The translations under genes were made by a program, and so were the position numbers. From Caldilineaceae bacterium (GTDB lineage Bacteria > Chloroflexota > Anaerolineae > Caldilineales > Caldilineaceae), in contig JAGNDO010000005.1 in assembly GCA_018003515.1 (NCBI GenBank), positions 56,215 through 120,214 of the forward strand: a stretch of 64,000 nt of DNA. The letters are read 5' to 3'. Position 1 is the first letter of the stretch, and the number at the start of each line of letters is the position of its first letter. The notes below the pieces were generated by a model. That model was not told the DNA's origin. It ran no database searches and saw only the letters and a program-made list of their open reading frames with translations. This document shows positions 54,541 to 62,026 of the stretch, piece by piece.

Positions 54541-55929
54541 ATGAATACAACCATTTGGTGGATACGCCGAGACCTGCGTCTGGCCGATAATCCCGCCCTG
54601 AGCGCGGCGGTGGCGGCGGGGGATCAGGTGATCCCTTGCTTCATCATGGATCCCCGGCTGATGGACGGGCCGAAGACGGCGCAGAAACGCCGGGATTTCC
54701 TGCTGGGCGGGTTGCGCTCGCTGGACGAAGATCTGCGCGCCCTGGGCAGCCGGTTGATCCTGCGCCGGGGCGACCCCGTGGCCGAGCTGACCCAGCTGTA
54801 CCAGGAGAGCGGGGCAACGGCCATCTTCGCCCAGGCGGACTTCTCTCCCTATGCCCGGCGGCGGGATGCCCAAGTGGCGGCTGCTTTGCCTCTGCATTTG
54901 CATGGTGGGCCAACGCTCCGCCATCCCGACCAAGTACTCAAGGCGGACGGCACGCCGTACACCGTCTTCACTCCCTTCAAGCGGGCTTGGCTGACCCAGC
55001 CCTTGCCCACAGGCAGAGATCTTCTCCCCGCCCCCCCGGCCCTGCAAGCGCCCAGCGACATGCAGAGCCTGATGCTGCCTGACCCCATAAGGTCCTCCTT
55101 TTTCCCAGCCGGAGCGAGGGAGGCCCAACGTCGCTTGGCCCGATTCGGCGGCGATGGCATGGCCCGCTATGCCAAGGACCGGGATATGCTTGACCGGGAC
55201 GCCACTTCCCAGCTTTCGCCCTATCTGCGCTTTGGCATGATTTCGGCTCGGCAGGTCATGGTGGCTGCCCTGGCCGCGGGCAATGCCGGGGCGGATGTCT
55301 GGTTGAGTGAGTTGATTTGGCGGGAATTTTATACGGCTATCCTGTACCACTTCCCCCAGGTGGCCCAGAGCAGCTTCCGCGCCCAATATGACGCCGTCCC
55401 CTGGCAGAACGACCATCGGGATTTTGCGGCCTGGCAAGCTGGGCGCACGGGTTACCCCGTGGTGGACGCGGCCATGCGTCAACTGTTGGCCACGGGCTGG
55501 ATGCACAACCGGGCCCGCATGATCGTGGCCTCATTTTTGGTCAAGGATCTGCTCATCGACTGGCGCTGGGGCGAGGCGTGGTTTATGCAAAATCTGATCG
55601 ACGGCGACCCGGCGGCCAACAACGGCGGCTGGCAGTGGACCGCCGGGGTGGGCACGGACGCCGCCCCCTATTTTCGCATCTTCAACCCCATCACCCAGGG
55701 CCAGAAGTTTGATCCCGACGGCCACTTCATCCGCCGCTGGTTGCCCGAACTGGCCAACGTGCCCGATAATCAGATCCACACGCCCTGGCAGATGTCCGTG
55801 GCCGAGCAGGAACAGAGCGGCTGTCGCATTGGCCGGGACTATCCCGCCCCCATCATCGACCACAGCTTTGCCCGCCAGCGCACGTTGGACGCGTATGCCC
55901 AGGCTCGCGCACCCTTGCTCTCGGCGTAA
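54541..55929 (+). CDS. phr: Deoxyribodipyrimidine photolyase
   Basis: 462-aa class I CPD photolyase; uses light to split pyrimidine dimers. N-terminal alpha/beta antenna domain starts [20 protein letters not shown]; the FAD-binding helical domain has [52 protein letters not shown] and [24 protein letters not shown]. It is encoded in the carotenoid cluster, as in Thermus thermophilus, consistent with co-regulated light protection. It starts 5 bp after the SRPBCC stop. Confidence 0.96.
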   Translation: MNTTIWWIRRDLRLADNPALSAAVAAGDQVIPCFIMDPRLMDGPKTAQKRRDFLLGGLRSLDEDLRALGSRLILRRGDPVAELTQLYQESGATAIFAQADFSPYARRRDAQVAAALPLHLHGGPTLRHPDQVLKADGTPYTVFTPFKRAWLTQPLPTGRDLLPAPPALQAPSDMQSLMLPDPIRSSFFPAGAREAQRRLARFGGDGMARYAKDRDMLDRDATSQLSPYLRFGMISARQVMVAALAAGNAGADVWLSELIWREFYTAILYHFPQVAQSSFRAQYDAVPWQNDHRDFAAWQAGRTGYPVVDAAMRQLLATGWMHNRARMIVASFLVKDLLIDWRWGEAWFMQNLIDGDPAANNGGWQWTAGVGTDAAPYFRIFNPITQGQKFDPDGHFIRRWLPELANVPDNQIHTPWQMSVAEQEQSGCRIGRDYPAPIIDHSFARQRTLDAYAQARAPLLSA

Positions 55930-55948
55930 ATAGGTCCGGGATAATTTT

Positions 55949-56030
55949 GCTCTAGCCGGGTCCGTGACCCGGCGGGTCTACCGAACAAGATCCTGGGATC
56001 TACCCGTCGGGTCACGGACCCGACTAGAGC
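55949..56030. repeat. Palindromic intergenic repeat, GTCCGTGACC family, copy 2
   Basis: Left arm GCTCTAGCCGGGTCCGTGAC, right arm GTCACGGACCCGACTAGAGC: nearly exact inverted arms around an AGATCCTGGGATCT core. Copy 1 lies at 3229-3317. It sits between phr and the P450 gene and can form a long hairpin that might modulate readthrough. Confidence 0.82.
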
Positions 56031-56054
56031 TTTCTGTTTTGGAGTTAAACGACC

Positions 56055-57368
56055 ATGATCACAACCACAACCGCCCTGCCCGCCCCGCCCACCGTGGCCC
56101 AGATGGGTCCGCGAGCCGGTCTCTCCGCGCTCAAGGCCCTGGGCAGCGGATTCGGCGGTATTTTGCCGATCTTGGAGACCGTGCAGCGGGATCTGGGCGA
56201 CGTCTTTCAGCTCACCCTGCCTGGGTTCCGCCCGGTTTTTGTGGCCCACCCGGACGTCATGCGCCAAGTGTTGGTGGATGATCGAGACGCCTATCTGTGG
56301 CGGCCCGCGGACGACCCGGTGGCCCGACTGCTGGGTCACGGTCTGCTGGTGACCGATGGGGACGAACACACGGAATTGCGCACCGTCATGGATCCCAGCA
56401 GCCACCGCAAGCATTTTGTCTCCCGCTGCGAGCTGATCTGGCAGGAGAGCGACCGGGTGTTGGACAGTTGGCAGTCCGACGCCTCGGTGGACATGCTGGT
56501 GGAGATGCGCAAACTGGCCCTGATCATCTTCGAGCAGGTCTATTTTAGCCACGATTTGGGGCCGGAATTGGAGACGATCTGGCGGCCCATGCTCAAAGCC
56601 TTGGCCTATATCGGGCCGGGGCTGTGGGTGGTGACCGGGGCCGGTGCGCCGCCCAAGGAGGTGGCCGTGCTGGACGCCCATCTCCACGCCCTGATCCGCC
56701 AGCGCCGGGCCGACCCCATCCCGCCGGACGACATGCTCACCCATCTGGTGCAGAGCCTGGACGACGACGATCTGGTGCGGGACCAAATGATGACCATGCT
56801 GATTGCCGGCCACGACACCAGCACGGCCCTGCTGGCCTGGACCCTCTATTTGCTGGGCCAGCATCCCGAGTGGATGGCCCAGGCCCAGGCAGAGATTCGG
56901 GATGTGCTGGGCGAGCAGCCCCCCACGCCCCAGAATGTGGGCGGCCTGAGCGTGCTGGACCAGGTGGTGAAGGAGAGTCTGCGCCTCTATCCGCCCATCC
57001 ACGTGGGCAATCGCTTTGCCGCCCAGGATGGGGAGTTGGCCGGGTATCGCATCCCCGCCGGGACCCGGGTCATGGTCAGCTACTATTTGGTGCAGCGTCA
57101 CCCGGATTTTTGGGACGCCCCCGCCGAGTTTCGGCCCGAACGGTGGGCGGGGGGCTTCCGGCCCGCCCCCTTCAGCTATCTGCCCTTTGGCGGCGGTCCC
57201 CGCAACTGCATCGGCGGGGCCTTTGCCCAGTTGGAGGCCCGGCTGGTGCTGGCCCGCATTTTGCAACGCTTTGATCTGGTCGGCCACGGGCGCAAGGCAT
57301 CTGCCCACATGGGCGCAACCCTGGAACCTCATCCCGGCGTCCCCATGCGGGCGAGGAGGCGAGCATGA
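56055..57368 (+). CDS. Cytochrome P450, candidate carotenoid hydroxylase
   Basis: 437-aa P450: oxygen-binding helix I MLIAGHDTSTALLAW, ESLRLYPP (ExxR), and heme-binding FGGGPRNCIGGAFAQ. No membrane anchor, as in soluble bacterial P450s. In Thermus thermophilus CYP175A1, a beta-carotene hydroxylase, lies beside phr and crtB; the same neighbourhood here suggests ring hydroxylation of beta-carotene towards zeaxanthin (inference). The stop overlaps the lycopene cyclase start (ATGA). Confidence 0.9.
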   Translation: MITTTTALPAPPTVAQMGPRAGLSALKALGSGFGGILPILETVQRDLGDVFQLTLPGFRPVFVAHPDVMRQVLVDDRDAYLWRPADDPVARLLGHGLLVTDGDEHTELRTVMDPSSHRKHFVSRCELIWQESDRVLDSWQSDASVDMLVEMRKLALIIFEQVYFSHDLGPELETIWRPMLKALAYIGPGLWVVTGAGAPPKEVAVLDAHLHALIRQRRADPIPPDDMLTHLVQSLDDDDLVRDQMMTMLIAGHDTSTALLAWTLYLLGQHPEWMAQAQAEIRDVLGEQPPTPQNVGGLSVLDQVVKESLRLYPPIHVGNRFAAQDGELAGYRIPAGTRVMVSYYLVQRHPDFWDAPAEFRPERWAGGFRPAPFSYLPFGGGPRNCIGGAFAQLEARLVLARILQRFDLVGHGRKASAHMGATLEPHPGVPMRARRRA

Positions 57369-58159
57369 CTTACTTTGGTTTTTTGGCCCGTTTTTTGCTC
57401 ATCCCCATGGGGATCATGGCCTTGTTACTGTGGCGTGACCGGGGCCGGGGCATCGGCTTGCCCGCCAATCTGCGCAACTTCCCCGGCTGGGCCGTGATCC
57501 TTGTGCATGTGGCCATAGCCGTGATCTACACCACACCCTGGGACAACTATCTGGTGGCGACGTCGGTCTGGTGGTACGATCCGGCCCTGGTCACGGGCAT
57601 TACCTTGGGCTGGGTGCCCATCGAGGAATATACCTTTTTCGTCCTGCAAACCCTGCTGACGGGGATGTGGCTGCTCTGGTTGGCCCCGCGTCTGGCGCGT
57701 CGATCTACGTGGCAACCGTCCGCTCGTGTCCGCTGGGTTGCCACGACCGTGGCCGGGTTGATCTGGCTGCCAATGCCCTTTCTGCTCTTCGGACAGGTCA
57801 CCCCGGCCACCTATCTGGCCTTAATCCTGGTCTGGGCCATCCCACCCATCGCCTTGCAATTGGCCTTCGGCGCGGACATCCTGTGGCGCTATCGGCGTTT
57901 GGTGGCGGCGACCATCCTGGTTCCCACCCTCTTCCTGGCCGCCGCGGACACCCTGGCCATCGGCGCGGGCACCTGGTCAATCAGCCCGCAGCAGACCTTG
58001 GGCATCCACCTGCCCGGCGGCCTGCCCCTGGAAGAGGCCCTCTTCTTTTTGGTCACCAACGTCCTCATCGGCTTTGGCGCCACCCTTGCCCTGGCCGAAG
58101 AGAGCCGCACGCGCCTGGGCAAGCTAACGCATCGATTCGGGTCGAGATTGGGCGATTAA
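57365..58159 (+). CDS. Lycopene cyclase, fused CrtYcd type
   Basis: 264-aa integral membrane protein with about seven helices made of two homologous lycopene-cyclase domains. The first has PWDNYLVATSVWWYDP and the active-site GWVPIEEYTFFVLQTLLTG; the second has LPGGLPLEEALFFLVTNVLIGFG. In Actinobacteria the two halves are separate (CrtYc, CrtYd); fused forms occur in Archaea and Deinococcus-Thermus. It cyclises lycopene to beta-carotene, feeding the P450. The last codons (RLGD) are encoded by a GATTGGG repeat. Confidence 0.93.
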   Translation: MTYFGFLARFLLIPMGIMALLLWRDRGRGIGLPANLRNFPGWAVILVHVAIAVIYTTPWDNYLVATSVWWYDPALVTGITLGWVPIEEYTFFVLQTLLTGMWLLWLAPRLARRSTWQPSARVRWVATTVAGLIWLPMPFLLFGQVTPATYLALILVWAIPPIALQLAFGADILWRYRRLVAATILVPTLFLAAADTLAIGAGTWSISPQQTLGIHLPGGLPLEEALFFLVTNVLIGFGATLALAEESRTRLGKLTHRFGSRLGD

Positions 58160-58236
58160 GAGATTGGGAGATTGTGCCGCGCTAATCGCCCAATCTCTCA
58201 ATCGCCCAATCTCCCAATCCCCAATCCCCAATCCCA
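58144..58236. repeat. GATTGGG palindromic array overlapping the lycopene cyclase stop
   Basis: AGATTGGGCGATTAAGAGAT on the left is mirrored by CGCCCAATCTCTCAATCGCC and further CCAATC words on the right. The TAA of the lycopene cyclase gene lies inside the left arm. The same heptamer family forms the array at 61936-62026. Confidence 0.8.
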
Positions 58237-58249
58237 AACGGAGTACTCC

Positions 58250-58696
58250 ATGCCTACCTTTGACTATACCTTCACCGTGCCCGCCTCAGTTGAAGCCGTG
58301 CGCCTGTTCCATGCCGACACCCGGGCCTTGAAGAAGCTGACCCCACCGCCCATCTTCGCCCAGATCCACGACTATGAACCCCTGGGCGAAGGATCTCGGG
58401 CCGAGTTTACCCTCTGGTTTGGACCCCTGCCCCTGCGCTGGCTGGCCATTCATAGCGATGTCAGCGAGCGGGGCTTCACCGACACCCAGGCACAGGGTCC
58501 CCTGGCGAGCTGGCAGCACACCCACCGCTTCACCCCCGTGGACGCCACCCACACCCGGATCAGCGAGCATATCGAATACGCCTACAAACCCGGACTTTGG
58601 GGCTGGTTCACCCGGCTGCTTTTTGGTCGTCCGGGGTTGTTGGGTCTGTTTACGGCGCGGCAGTGGTTGACGCGTTGGTATTTGCGGGGTGGGTAG
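58250..58696 (+). CDS. SRPBCC family protein, carotenoid-cluster associated
   Basis: 148-aa helix-grip protein: FDYTFTVPASVEAVRLFHAD, LKKLTPPPIFAQIH, HTHRFTPVDATHTRISEHIEY, and a C-terminal aromatic amphipathic helix. Starts at 58250 after GGAG; the upstream frame is repeat sequence. It shows the same fold as the protein at 54080-54535 but is clearly diverged. Role in pigment binding or transport is inferred from location only. Confidence 0.82.
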   Translation: MPTFDYTFTVPASVEAVRLFHADTRALKKLTPPPIFAQIHDYEPLGEGSRAEFTLWFGPLPLRWLAIHSDVSERGFTDTQAQGPLASWQHTHRFTPVDATHTRISEHIEYAYKPGLWGWFTRLLFGRPGLLGLFTARQWLTRWYLRGG

Positions 58697-58706
58697 GGGA
58701 AAGAAT

Positions 58707-58760
58707 CGAGACGAAAAAGGCGGACGATGGGAATTCCCATCGCCCGCCTTTTTCGTCTCG
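58707..58760 (+). terminator. Long hairpin terminator at the end of the carotenoid cluster
   Basis: CGAGACGAAAAAGGCGGACG ATGGGAA is followed without loop by its reverse complement with one mismatch pair. The inner stem is GC-rich and T5 follows the inner half. It lies 10 bp after the SRPBCC stop. Confidence 0.88.
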
Positions 58761-58770
58761 GCAATACTGG

Positions 58771-58800
58771 TTGCATCGACAGATCTGCGTGTGCTATACT
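58771..58800 (+). promoter_or_regulatory. Probable promoter of the HigBA locus
   Basis: TTGCAT at 58771-58776, 18 bp, TATACT at 58795-58800. The -10 is strong and the -35 weak, as expected of an autoregulated toxin-antitoxin operon. Confidence 0.5.
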
Positions 58801-58827
58801 CACATTACACAGAAAGGAGTGCAACCC

Positions 58828-58911
58828 ATGAATTCCGTCCAAGAACTTATTTCGCTAGGGGATAGGGGGAAATTATGGAATATGGCTGCGTATTACCCCT
58901 TGGTGAGATAA
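58828..58911 (+). CDS. 27-residue leader-like ORF upstream of higB
   Basis: MNSVQELISLGDRGKLWNMA followed by AYYPLVR and stop. It has a strong ribosome-binding site (AAAGGAG, 58813-58819, 8-bp spacing) and ends 3 bp before the higB ATG, so translation could couple into the toxin. No homologue is recognised; it could be a leader peptide or the remnant of a longer gene. Confidence 0.45.
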   Translation: MNSVQELISLGDRGKLWNMAAYYPLVR

Positions 58912-58914
58912 AGC

Positions 58915-59202
58915 ATGCACATCATTACATATAAACGGATCAGAGAATTTGGTGTGAAATATCCAGATAGCCAAGCGTCATTGGAAAGCTGGTACCACAT
59001 CGTCAGGCAGACCGACTACGATACGTTCAGCCAATTGAGACAGCATTTTTCGAGTGCTGATTATGTTGACGGCTTGATCGTGTTCAATATCAGCGGAAAC
59101 AAATATCGGCTCATTGCGGCCATTCATTTCAACCGGAAAAAGGTCTATATTCGAGCAATTTTGACCCATTCCGAGTATGAAAAAGGTCAATGGAGGAGAT
59201 AA
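58915..59202 (+). CDS. higB: Type II toxin of the HigB family (RelE-like mRNA interferase)
   Basis: 95-aa protein with the HigB-type pattern: MHIITYKRIREFGVKYPDSQ, SLESWYHIVRQTDYDTFSQL, VFNISGNKYRLIAAIHF and YIRAILTHSEYEKGQW. Ribosome-dependent mRNA cleavage is expected from the family. The stop is 1 bp before the antitoxin ATG (toxin-first order, typical of higBA). Confidence 0.92.
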   Translation: MHIITYKRIREFGVKYPDSQASLESWYHIVRQTDYDTFSQLRQHFSSADYVDGLIVFNISGNKYRLIAAIHFNRKKVYIRAILTHSEYEKGQWRR

Positions 59203-59203
59203 T

Positions 59204-59602
59204 ATGCTATTACAACCACAGGTAATCCAAAATTTTGAACAAACTGCCCGGTTTCTTTACGTTCCCGCGCGTGAAGCAGAATATGAGCAGTTAGTTGAGC
59301 TGTTGGACGAAATCACCGATTTGGTTCGAGATGATGAAAGTCATCCACTGGTCAATTTGATGGATGTTCTGGGTGTATTGATTGAAAACTACGAAGCCGA
59401 AAATGTACCCGTTCCTCAATCCAACCCTATTGCGGTATTGAAGCATTTTATGGAAGAATATGGGTTGAAGCAGAAAGATCTATCTGAATTAGGGGGGCAA
59501 GGGGCAGTTTCTGAAATACTGAATGGGAAAAGAGACTTAAATATTCGGCAAATCAAGGCATTGAGTAAGCGATTTCATGTGCATGGCTCGGTTTTTATCT
59601 AA
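59204..59602 (+). CDS. higA: Antitoxin of the HigA family (HTH domain)
   Basis: 132-aa antitoxin. The N-terminal region resembles the YqeM/HigA toxin-binding part (YEQLVELLDEITDLVRDDES, HPLVNLMDVLGVLIENYE); the C-terminal HTH is GLKQKDLSELGGQGAVSEIL + NGKRDLNIRQIKALSKRF. It starts at 59204 after GGAGGAG, which lies in the end of higB. It probably binds the toxin and represses the promoter at 58771. Confidence 0.92.
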   Translation: MLLQPQVIQNFEQTARFLYVPAREAEYEQLVELLDEITDLVRDDESHPLVNLMDVLGVLIENYEAENVPVPQSNPIAVLKHFMEEYGLKQKDLSELGGQGAVSEILNGKRDLNIRQIKALSKRFHVHGSVFI

Positions 59603-59618
59603 AATCCCACCTCCACCC

Positions 59619-59746
59619 CTACACATTCCGCGTCGCCAGCACCTCCTTCGCCGGCGTGCGATCCCCCGTCCGGCTGATGCGCCGGGGCTGAAACCCCAGG
59701 TCCAAATAGAGATGCACGATACGCTCCGTGGCCTAGTTGAAGAGGA
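59619..59746 (-). pseudogene. 3'-end fragment of a Dam methylase gene
   Basis: Reads ATERIVHLYLDLGFQ, then PRRISRTGDRTPAKEVLATR and NV-stop, matching the C-terminus of the intact dam gene at 61133, but with an in-frame loss of six codons (VRQLDG) and a CAG to TAG nonsense change before ATER. Same orientation as dam. With dam it brackets the DUF4143 ATPase gene. Confidence 0.87.
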
Positions 59747-61012
59747 TCATGCAACCCCAGTCGGGTCAGTCACTTCCCAGAGCGCACGGATCGGCACGGC
59801 GAACAGGCCAGGGCCGAAGCCTACGCTGTTCTCCCCATCGTACAGCACCACGCCAGCCGAGAAATGGTCAGCGCAGGCAGCTTGCAGTTTTCGCAGACCT
59901 CGAAAATCAGCCTCCGTCACCGTGGCAGAGGCTTTGACCTCGATGCCTACCACTTCATGAACACCGCGCTCCAAAACAATATCTACCTCTACGCCGTCTT
60001 TGTCACGAAAATGATGAAAGGCAAATACCAACTCATGCCCGCTTGCCTGACGACGCAATTCTTGGAAGACAAACGTCTCTAATATCTGACCGAATAACGC
60101 TCTATCCTTCAATAAAGCGCTGCTATTTAATCCAAGCAAAGACGCGGCCACACCCGTGTCGCCCAAATGCAACTTGGGACTTTTGATCAGGCGACTTAGC
60201 CGGTTAGTATGCCAGGGTGGCAGATGTTCTAACAGAAAAACCCGCTCTAGGAGTGTAATGTAATCGCGGATGGTTGGACGGCTTAACTGGAACGGACCTG
60301 CCATCTCAGCCACATTTACAAGCCGGGCCGTCTGACCAGCAGCCAGTTGGAGCAGTCTGGGCAATACATCAAGCGAACTGATCCGTGCCAAGTCGCGCAC
60401 ATCCCGTTGCACAAGTGTCTCCACGTAATCACGATACCACGCCATACGGCGTCGCTCAGATGTACGGGCAAGCGCCGCTGGATAACCGCCGGACACAATG
60501 CGTTCCGCTAACTCACTTCCCAAACGGCCATAATGACGATTTGTGAACCCCTGGGTAAAGAGCGCGTCAAGAAAGTGAGGAGGATTTCCGCCGATTTCGC
60601 ATTGCGACAAAGGATGCAACCGCAGAATCTCTATGCGGCCAGCCAACGAGTCAGCGATTGTGGGGACCAGAAGTACGTTGGACGAACCCGTCAAGATAAA
60701 CCGTCCCGGCGTACGCTCGCGGTCTATGACCGACTTGAGTGCCAGAAATAGATTGGGTACACGCTGCACTTCATCAAGTACAACCCTATCCGGCAAATCG
60801 GCCACGAAACCAACTGGATCAAACTGAGCAGCAGCCAACTGCACGTCATCATCAAAGGTAATATAGGTGTAACCGGCTGCATCGCCCACCATGCGTGCCA
60901 GGGTTGTCTTGCCACACTGGCGCGGACCATGCACCAGTACAACTGGGGTATCAACCAGTGCCTCTTCAAGGCGGATGCGAGCGTGGCGGGGATAAAGAGT
61001 GAGTTCAGTCAT
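59747..61012 (-). CDS. DUF4143 domain-containing AAA-type ATPase
   Basis: 421-aa ATPase of the AAA_14/DUF4143 group. Walker A GPRQCGKTTLARM, Walker B VVLDEVQRVPNLFLALK, sensor FILTGSSNVLL, then the DUF4143 part ending in HHFRDKDGVEVDIVLERGVHE and VGIEVKASATVTEADFRGL, a PD-(D/E)xK-like DxD...ExK signature. Function is uncertain; the group is common and variable and often horizontally transferred. AT-richer than neighbours. The stop abuts the dam fragment. Confidence 0.9.
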   Translation of the reverse strand: MTELTLYPRHARIRLEEALVDTPVVLVHGPRQCGKTTLARMVGDAAGYTYITFDDDVQLAAAQFDPVGFVADLPDRVVLDEVQRVPNLFLALKSVIDRERTPGRFILTGSSNVLLVPTIADSLAGRIEILRLHPLSQCEIGGNPPHFLDALFTQGFTNRHYGRLGSELAERIVSGGYPAALARTSERRRMAWYRDYVETLVQRDVRDLARISSLDVLPRLLQLAAGQTARLVNVAEMAGPFQLSRPTIRDYITLLERVFLLEHLPPWHTNRLSRLIKSPKLHLGDTGVAASLLGLNSSALLKDRALFGQILETFVFQELRRQASGHELVFAFHHFRDKDGVEVDIVLERGVHEVVGIEVKASATVTEADFRGLRKLQAACADHFSAGVVLYDGENSVGFGPGLFAVPIRALWEVTDPTGVA

Positions 61013-61040
61013 AGCAACCAATTATAGTTCAGCACCGTCT

Positions 61041-61109
61041 AAATGAAAACTTATGTATCGGCCAAATGAAAACTTGCATGTCGGCCAAATGAAACCTTTG
61101 TTGCCGGCC
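61041..61109. repeat. Three tandem 23-bp repeats
   Basis: Units: 61041-61063 AAATGAAAACTTATGTATCG+GCC, 61064-61086 AAATGAAAACTTGCATGTCG+GCC, 61087-61109 AAATGAAACCTTTGTTGCCG+GCC. They lie directly upstream of the ATPase gene, between it and the intact dam. Short direct repeats of this kind mark the ends of IS21-like insertion sequences, so this may be an IS scar; operator repeats for the ATPase gene are the alternative. Confidence 0.75.
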
Positions 61110-61132
61110 CGACGAAAAAACTACCCCCACCC

Positions 61133-61921
61133 CTACACATTCCGCGTCGCCAACACCTCCTTCGCCGGCGTGCGATCCCCTGTCCGGCTGATGCGCCGGG
61201 GACCGTCCAACTGGCGCACCTGAAAGCCCAAGTCCAAATAGAGATGCACGATGCGCTCCGTGGCCTGGTTGGAGAGGACCACGGGGCCGGGGTGGGCGGC
61301 CAGCCATTCGGCCAACTGCACTTGCTCGGCCCAGTCGAATTTCTCTTTGGAATATTGGGTGAACTCCACGTCGTAGGGCGGGTCGGCGTAGATGAAGTCA
61401 TCCGGGGCCGCGGGCACGGCGTGGAAGGCGCAGACCGAGAAGAGCCAACTGGAGAGCAGGGGTTGATAGGCCCGGAAGTCTCGCACATAGTTGATGGTCT
61501 TGTACTGCCCCTTGGGCACGTTGAACTCGCCCTTGCGGTTGAAACGGCACAGGCCGTTGTAGCCCGTGCGGTTCAAATAGTAGAAAAGCTCCGCCGCCTC
61601 TTTGCTGGCCTGCTGACCCGCATGCATCATCTTGTTGAAGCGCGCCCGGTGGGCGTAGTACAGATCCTCGTCGTTCTCCAGCTCGATCTCCACCACCAAC
61701 CCCCGCTGAAGCCATTGGTAAAAATTGATCAAATGCGGGTTGATGTCCGTCAAAAAGCCCCGCTTGGGCTGCAACCCCAAGGGCACCGCCAACCCGCCAC
61801 AAAACGGCTCCACCAGCCGCCGGTGATCATGCCGCGCCCACAGAGGGGCCAAATGGGGTAGCAACCAACGCTTGCCCCCCGCCCATTTCAACGCTGGTTT
61901 GAGAAGTGGTTTTGGTGTCAT
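61133..61921 (-). CDS. dam: DNA adenine methylase, D12/Dam class
   Basis: 262-aa N6-adenine methyltransferase of the alpha-amino class: ALKWAGGKRWLLPHLAPLWA, the SAM motif VEPFCGG, DINPHLINFYQWLQ and catalytic FIYADPPYDVEF (DPPY). No partner restriction nuclease is adjacent, so it seems an orphan methylase. Its 3' end is duplicated at 59619-59746. Confidence 0.93.
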   Translation of the reverse strand: MTPKPLLKPALKWAGGKRWLLPHLAPLWARHDHRRLVEPFCGGLAVPLGLQPKRGFLTDINPHLINFYQWLQRGLVVEIELENDEDLYYAHRARFNKMMHAGQQASKEAAELFYYLNRTGYNGLCRFNRKGEFNVPKGQYKTINYVRDFRAYQPLLSSWLFSVCAFHAVPAAPDDFIYADPPYDVEFTQYSKEKFDWAEQVQLAEWLAAHPGPVVLSNQATERIVHLYLDLGFQVRQLDGPRRISRTGDRTPAKEVLATRNV

Positions 61922-61935
61922 GGTTTTTCTTTCGG

Positions 61936-62026
61936 TTGGGATTGGGGATTGGGAGATTGGGGATTAGGGATTGGGGATTGGGGATTGGGCTTTGACCTAA
62001 TCCCCAATCCCTAATCCCCAATCCCA
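61936..62026. repeat. GATTGGG palindromic array abutting a stop codon
   Basis: TTGGGATTGGGGATTGGGAG and further GGATTAG/GGATTGG heptamers are mirrored by CTAATCCCCAATCCCTAATC on the other arm. It ends at the TGA of the ABC-2 permease gene (62027-62029) and reaches close to the dam start. Confidence 0.85.

Noticed and set aside
61041..61109. Three 23-bp repeats as a small CRISPR
   Set aside because: The repeats are directly adjacent with no spacers, and no cas gene is present.
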